A DNA stretch of 64,000 nt from positions 1 through 64,000 of the forward strand of contig NZ_AEVT01000062.1 in assembly GCF_000189275.1 (NCBI RefSeq), given 5' to 3'. Origin of the DNA: Vibrio sinaloensis DSM 21326 (GTDB taxonomy: Bacteria; Pseudomonadota; Gammaproteobacteria; Enterobacterales; Vibrionaceae). This document shows positions 59,466 through 64,000 of this stretch, piece by piece (positions within the stretch are counted from its first letter, which is position 1; each line of letters opens with the position of its first letter). The notes beneath the pieces are model-generated. The model saw only the letters and a program-made list of their open reading frames with translations, did not search any database and had not been told where the DNA came from. The position numbers and the translations under genes are program-made.

Positions 59466-60002
59466 TTACGCCAGATTGTCTGGGAAGTGTTCAGGGTTGG
59501 TGAAAGGGATGAGTGCCAAAATCAGCGCTTGGTGGTACACACTGCTTCGAGTGAGTAAATTATTGGTTAGTAGGCCAATTGCTCCACCTTTTTGTTTGAT
59601 GTTGTCAGTGGCAAATACTTCGTCCATCACATCGCCCAGTTCATTAGCTTGCGTCAGCTTTTCTTGCACAACAGGGGGCAGCATAAGACTGGCCGAGCGA
59701 GATTGCCCGCGTTGGCGTTCTGACTCAATCACCATCCAAGCAAAGGTGACTCCATTTTCAATGCCAGCTTCCAAGCCGACATAAAAATCAGCGCTTGGCG
59801 TGCTGGATTTTGCATTCGCTACACGATTGAGTGCACCTTGGTAGGTTTCGTCGTTGCTCATGGGTTGATCGGCCACACCACTCGCAACACTCGTACCAAT
59901 AAACTCGAACTCTTGCTCGGCGAATGCGGCTCTAAACGCACTCTCAACAGCGTTAATCTTGGCGGGGTTAAGCGAAGCTACAATAACTTTCTTCACTGAC
60001 AT
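59466..60002 (-). CDS. yjjX: YjjX, non-canonical purine NTPase (ITP/XTP)
   Basis: Removes oxidised or deaminated nucleotides (ITP, XTP). Start ATG 60002 (MSVKKVIVASLNPAKINAVESAF) follows AAGGAG and gives 178 residues; the phosphate-binding SLNPAKI loop and the FVGLEAGIE-like segment (DFYVGLEAGIE) are present. Its start lies inside mbaA, whose stop is at 59968, a 35-bp overlap, so it may be read from the nspS-mbaA message. slt-trpR-yjjX adjacency supports the call. Confidence 0.93.
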   Translation of the reverse strand: MSVKKVIVASLNPAKINAVESAFRAAFAEQEFEFIGTSVASGVADQPMSNDETYQGALNRVANAKSSTPSADFYVGLEAGIENGVTFAWMVIESERQRGQSRSASLMLPPVVQEKLTQANELGDVMDEVFATDNIKQKGGAIGLLTNNLLTRSSVYHQALILALIPFTNPEHFPDNLA

Positions 60003-62316
60003 CAAGGTCTCCTTGGGCATTTTTAGCGTTGAGCTGTAATTGCTCGACAGAAAGAGGCGGCGAGAGGTAATACCCTTGCATGTAATCACATTGATTGTTT
60101 GCAAGCCATTGATGCATCTCTTTGGACTCAATCCCCTCAGCGGTCACTAGCATAGACTGAGAGTGGCAAAGGTCAACCAAAGGTTTTACGACGGTTTGAT
60201 TGTTGGTTTTTGTCAGGGCTTCAAGAAACTCGCGGTCAAATTTTATTTTCTGAACCGGATATTCAACCAATTGAGTTATGGAAGTATAACCCGAACCAAA
60301 GTCGTCAATGGTCAGCTTAAAGCCCATTTGGGAAAGCTCGTACAGTAATAAATAGCTCTGAGAGTCAGAGGCGAAGGTTTCCGTGATTTCAAAATCAATC
60401 AGTTCAGGGGTAACGGTATACTGCTGCGCTAATAAATTGATATCTTGCGCAAGCTGTAACGAATCGAGTTCAGCCGATGATAAGTTAATCGACAATTGAA
60501 TCGGGTGCTCGAAGCAGGCTTGGATAGTCGCAAAATCTCTAAAGGCTCGTTTCACTACCCAGCGGTCGATGGTACCAAATAAACCGATTTGCTCTGAGAT
60601 AGGGATGAACTCGCTAGGGTTAACGGTACCAAGTTTAGGCGACTCCCATCGCAAAAGGGCCTCCAATCCTTTCACTTCCAATCCACTGCGATCAAAATAA
60701 GGTTGGTAAAGTAGTTCAAACTCTTGATCAAGGTTACATGCTCGCAGAGCGCGCTCAATTTGAGAACGACGACGAACGATTTGATCCAGTTCTTTGGAGT
60801 AATGAGCGATTTGGTTTTTGCCTGCACGTTTCGCTTGATACATCGCCGTATCAGCGTTGGATAAGAGATTGGTCAGGTCCTGGCCATCTTCCGGGTAAGA
60901 GGCAATCCCGATACTGGCGGTGATTGGGAAGTTTCCAAGCGGTGAGTTCGCACTGTTTTGAATCGGGTCCAAGACGGCTTTTGCGATTTCCGGTGCATAG
61001 CTAATGTGTGGATGAGAAGACGAGATAAAGACAGCAAACTCATCCCCTGATAAGCGTGCGGCGAGACATTTTACACCGTATTTATGTTCGTATTCATTGC
61101 AGCGCTGGCGAATATGTTCGGCAAAATTAACCAGTAATGAATCACCAATTTGATGACCATATTTGTCATTTACATATTTAAAGTTATCAAGGTCGATGTA
61201 CAGAATCCATGCTCGGCTATTCATCAGCTTGTTAGCGATGGTTCTTTCAACAAACATTTGGAACTGATAGCGGTTGGCCAACTGCGTTAGGTGATCATTT
61301 TCTGCCATCGCTTTGGTTTTCTGATAGCTAGAATTGAGCTCCTTGTACATGTCGTAAAAGCGAACTGACAGACGACCAATCTCATCATCGATGCTCAAGC
61401 GCTCAATGTTGGAACGCTTTCTTTGCTCGACCTCTTGAAGCTGGTGATCCAAACGAGTAATCGGTTGAATCACATGGCGGTAGAGTAAGAAAAGCAAGAT
61501 CATTACTGTCGCTAGTGATGATGCACCAAACGCGAGTAGGAGTTTGTTTTCGATTTTATTGAGTTGTTGATCCAATAAGTATTGAGCGGGATCGAGAACG
61601 GCGTAGAGATTGGGTTTTAGCTCAACCGATTGAGTTAATCCTGACTTCTTAACGGGCTCTGGCGCAAAAAAGATGCTGCTATCGTTATCAAACTCTAACA
61701 GTCGCTTAAGCTGATCAAAATTCTCTAACGAAAGTGAGACAACAACGAAAAAAATCTGCTCTTTGTTGTAGCTTAAGGGAGAGGTGAAGGTGTCGTCGTC
61801 GAGCACATCATAACGAATAAGGATGCTCTGTCCTTGATAGTTGTTAGCAAAGCCAGTATGTGAAAGCTGTCCGGTTTGATTGTAGATATAGCGAACGTAC
61901 TTAAGGACATTCTCATCCAAAGTCGCAAAGGGGTCTGCCTGGTTATCGGCATAAAAGCGAACCTGCTGATTGCCATCGACAATCGCAACGGCAATATCAT
62001 CTTCACCCGTTGGTTGTAGGTTATCGATTGTCGTCTGTAAATTTTCTATCAACCGCATCTCTCGATATGGGTTATCCGGTTGGCTAAAATAATGACGAAT
62101 AATGTCGCTTTTGATGAGCGTTAACGAGTAGCTATTGATCAATGATACCGATTGACGAAAGTGGCCTGCTAACTTTTCCATAGTGAGCTGCAAGTAACTA
62201 TTTTCCCTTTTGATCAGGGTGTCTTTCTGGTTGATATAGATACTGTAGCTAGACATTGCTGCACTGAGCATAACAACGGGTGCAACTAGCAACAAAACCC
62301 TAGTACTGAGTTTCAT
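59968..62316 (-). CDS. mbaA: MbaA, GGDEF-EAL c-di-GMP enzyme of the polyamine pathway
   Basis: A 782-residue membrane protein: helix at about 6-26, a periplasmic domain (27-255), a second helix (258-280), HAMP-like linker, GGDEF domain and EAL domain. The GGDEF motif is SGDEF (423-427). The EAL motif (552-554) and other phosphodiesterase residues (DFEITE, DDFGSGY, KFDREF, EGIE, MQGYY) are all intact. In V. cholerae MbaA is switched between making and breaking c-di-GMP by periplasmic NspS and polyamines. Its start overlaps the nspS end by 17 bp. Confidence 0.93.
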   Translation of the reverse strand: MKLSTRVLLLVAPVVMLSAAMSSYSIYINQKDTLIKRENSYLQLTMEKLAGHFRQSVSLINSYSLTLIKSDIIRHYFSQPDNPYREMRLIENLQTTIDNLQPTGEDDIAVAIVDGNQQVRFYADNQADPFATLDENVLKYVRYIYNQTGQLSHTGFANNYQGQSILIRYDVLDDDTFTSPLSYNKEQIFFVVVSLSLENFDQLKRLLEFDNDSSIFFAPEPVKKSGLTQSVELKPNLYAVLDPAQYLLDQQLNKIENKLLLAFGASSLATVMILLFLLYRHVIQPITRLDHQLQEVEQRKRSNIERLSIDDEIGRLSVRFYDMYKELNSSYQKTKAMAENDHLTQLANRYQFQMFVERTIANKLMNSRAWILYIDLDNFKYVNDKYGHQIGDSLLVNFAEHIRQRCNEYEHKYGVKCLAARLSGDEFAVFISSSHPHISYAPEIAKAVLDPIQNSANSPLGNFPITASIGIASYPEDGQDLTNLLSNADTAMYQAKRAGKNQIAHYSKELDQIVRRRSQIERALRACNLDQEFELLYQPYFDRSGLEVKGLEALLRWESPKLGTVNPSEFIPISEQIGLFGTIDRWVVKRAFRDFATIQACFEHPIQLSINLSSAELDSLQLAQDINLLAQQYTVTPELIDFEITETFASDSQSYLLLYELSQMGFKLTIDDFGSGYTSITQLVEYPVQKIKFDREFLEALTKTNNQTVVKPLVDLCHSQSMLVTAEGIESKEMHQWLANNQCDYMQGYYLSPPLSVEQLQLNAKNAQGDLDVSEESYCSFA

Positions 62317-63343
62317 GATTCTTAACTATTCGGTTGAGTATTTTTGTTCGTAAGCTAATGTTTTTTGCGGAAAGCTCTCCGTCGATTTGACCGCTTTCTA
62401 CTCTTTCTGCTTCTGGAAATAATGATGCATCATTTCGATACCAATCTGGCATCTGTTTTAGTGCACTTAAGTTCGGTGTTGCAGCTTTGATATCCATTGC
62501 ATTAATTGCAGCCACCTTGGGATCGGACAAGAAGTTCAAAAAGGCTTTGGCCGCACGTTTGTTCTTTGAATGGCTGCTGATCGCGAGGCAATCCACCCAC
62601 AGATAAAGCTGGCCTTCAGGCACGATAAATCCCCAAGCATCGCGGCCAAATAATCGGTTTAGCGAATATTGATCCCCACTGTAAGCAAGTGCGAGCTGCA
62701 TCTCATCGGCGTTGGATTGGCTGCGAAAGTAACTCAAAATGTATTCAAATGATAAGACTCGCTGACTGAACTCTTGTAGAGCGGGATAAGCTTGCTGGAT
62801 CTCTTCGCGACTTTCCGTCGTTGGTGATACGCCTAGGCTATAAAATAAAGGTAAGAAAGATTCCACCGTATCATTGATCATGCCGATCTTGCCCCATTGT
62901 GCTTGTGGGGGATTGACGAAATCGTGCCAAGTGTTAGGTGGGGTAGAGACGAGGTCTTTTCGATAAGTGATACCGACAGTGCCCCAAAAGTACGGTACCG
63001 CGTAATCACCGCAGGCTTGGTTCCACATTGAGGCATTGTGTTTTCGGTTGGGGAGTTTGGATAAGTTTTCGAATCCACCTAGCTTGCCATAAATATTGGC
63101 CGACACATTGTCGAGCACAACAATATCAAACGGTAGCTGGATGTTTTTCATCATCAACAGGCTACGTTCATCATCATTGTCAAAATGAGAGCGTTGCAAT
63201 GGGGTCGAATGAGTGTCCTGCCAAAGGTCTACAACTCGTGGAGATAAGGTATCTTCCCAGAGGTATACATTGAGTGGAGTTTCCTTGGCAACGGTTGAAA
63301 ACGAAAGGGTTAAAATGATAACGAAAGAGGTGAATACTCTCAT
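62300..63343 (-). CDS. nspS: NspS, periplasmic norspermidine/spermidine sensor
   Basis: A PotD-like periplasmic binding protein that signals polyamine levels to MbaA. From ATG 63343 a signal peptide (MRVFTSFVIILTLSFSTVA) precedes the mature ETPLNVYLWEDTLSP; an ATG at 63379 would add twelve residues, and neither has a clear ribosome site. The fold is seen from NVYLW, FDIVVLDN, YAVPYFWGTVGITY and INDTVESFLPLFYSLG. It is upstream of and overlaps mbaA. Confidence 0.9.
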   Translation of the reverse strand: MRVFTSFVIILTLSFSTVAKETPLNVYLWEDTLSPRVVDLWQDTHSTPLQRSHFDNDDERSLLMMKNIQLPFDIVVLDNVSANIYGKLGGFENLSKLPNRKHNASMWNQACGDYAVPYFWGTVGITYRKDLVSTPPNTWHDFVNPPQAQWGKIGMINDTVESFLPLFYSLGVSPTTESREEIQQAYPALQEFSQRVLSFEYILSYFRSQSNADEMQLALAYSGDQYSLNRLFGRDAWGFIVPEGQLYLWVDCLAISSHSKNKRAAKAFLNFLSDPKVAAINAMDIKAATPNLSALKQMPDWYRNDASLFPEAERVESGQIDGELSAKNISLRTKILNRIVKNHETQY

Positions 63344-63506
63344 ACTGACTGGGTTACTAACCTTAACTGAAAAGTCCATCCATGCTTATCAGAGTCAGTA
63401 CAGTGGGCTGACACAATCCGAATATGCAACTTAATATATGAATACTAAGGAGATTAATAAATCGTGCCAGCTTCTATATGAAATTATTTGAGCTAGGTAG
63501 ATTAAT

Positions 63507-64000
63507 TTACTGCAACTTAACCTGTGTTGGTTTCACATTTTCAGTAGGGTAACAACCAAGCACTTTCAAATGTTTTGTGATCTTGGTTAACTCATTGATG
63601 GCTTGTTGCATTTCAGTTGAGTCGAGATGGGAAGCCAGATCAACATAAAACATCTCCTCCCATGGATTGCCCATGATTGGACGAGATTCGAGCTTAGTCA
63701 TGTTAATGCCATAGCGCTGCAGTACCAAAAGCGTCTCAACCAGAGAGCCCGCTTCTTGAGATGTAGACATAATGAGAGTTGTCTTCGCTGGGATCTGGGT
63801 CGATACTTCAACAGGTTTTCGTGCCACAACAATAAAGCGAGTATGGTTTTCTGTTTGGTTGGCGATGTTACTCTGAATAGGCTGCAACCCATAGAGTTTG
63901 CCACTGGAAGCATTGCCGATTGCAGCCACATCACTGCGGTTCATCTGTTGCACTTTCTGCATCGCATCTGCAGTACTCGCGCAAGATTCGAGTTTAACGC
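63507..64000 (-). CDS. pheA: PheA, chorismate mutase/prephenate dehydratase (3' part)
   Basis: Only the C-terminal 164 residues are inside the window; the frame runs off the right edge with no start. Visible are the end of the dehydratase domain (VKLESCASTADAMQKV, AAIGNASSGKLYGL, NHTRFIVV) and the ACT regulatory domain that binds phenylalanine (GSLVETLLVLQRYGINMTKLESRP, then EEMFYVDL). It lies upstream of nspS, as in V. cholerae. Confidence 0.94.
   Translation of the reverse strand, partial: VKLESCASTADAMQKVQQMNRSDVAAIGNASSGKLYGLQPIQSNIANQTENHTRFIVVARKPVEVSTQIPAKTTLIMSTSQEAGSLVETLLVLQRYGINMTKLESRPIMGNPWEEMFYVDLASHLDSTEMQQAINELTKITKHLKVLGCYPTENVKPTQVKLQ

Overview
The window is a stretch of gammaproteobacterial chromosome that looks like chromosome 1 of a Vibrio. 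Several genes point to that genus: the polyamine sensor pair nspS-mbaA, vpsR, hlyU, the PilZ gene plzA, nptA, and a short CstA-family transporter in the same locus as btsSR. The housekeeping blocks keep enterobacterial order (rlmE-ftsH-folP-glmM; prfB-lysS; tas...mutH/rppH-ptsP...lgt-thyA; rpsT/murJ-ribF-ileS-lspA-fkpB-ispH; slt-trpR-yjjX). The species cannot be read from the sequence. No tRNA, rRNA, CRISPR array, prophage, integron or insertion sequence was seen. Coding is dense, composition looks even by eye, and most transcription units end in strong hairpins.

Layout. 1-5.5 kb: yhbY, rlmE-ftsH, folP-glmM. 5.6-14.4 kb: holD-rimI, a GGDEF-EAL membrane protein, prfC, srmB, trmN, brnQ. 14.6-19.7 kb: prfB (with programmed frameshift), lysS, the biofilm regulator vpsR, and a small-protein pair ending in a DUF1127 gene. 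19.8-27.9 kb: tas, an unknown gene, mutH, a DnaA-box-rich intergenic region, then rppH-ptsP-TSUP-lgt-thyA. 28.2-39.4 kb: nptA, nhaR, hlyU, rpsT, and the murJ-to-ispH run. 39.5-42 kb: a CstA-family transporter, a five-copy 20-bp repeat array, and two small secreted or lipoprotein genes. 42-48.6 kb: a peptidoglycan amino-sugar recycling cluster (murQ, anmK, kinase, Na+ symporter, RpiR regulator, nagZ). 48.7-51.1 kb: the btsSR pyruvate-sensing two-component system. 51.2-53.6 kb: aroF-tyrA behind three TyrR boxes. 53.6-57 kb: M23 peptidase, plzA, ettA. 57-64 kb: slt-trpR, yjjX, mbaA, nspS and the 3' end of pheA.

How the parts connect. (1) The array upstream of the CstA-family gene matches the direct-repeat recognition motif of BtsR, and btsSR lies about 8 kb away, so sensor, regulator, operators and presumed pyruvate transporter sit together. 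(2) The mutH-rppH gap is the position of DARS2 in E. coli and here carries four consensus DnaA boxes. (3) Palindromes between the symporter and the RpiR gene look like operators controlling cell-wall sugar recycling. (4) Five c-di-GMP-related proteins (GGDEF-EAL, VpsR, PlzA, NspS-MbaA) fall within about 57 kb.

All assignments come from reading translations and motifs by eye; no database search was run.
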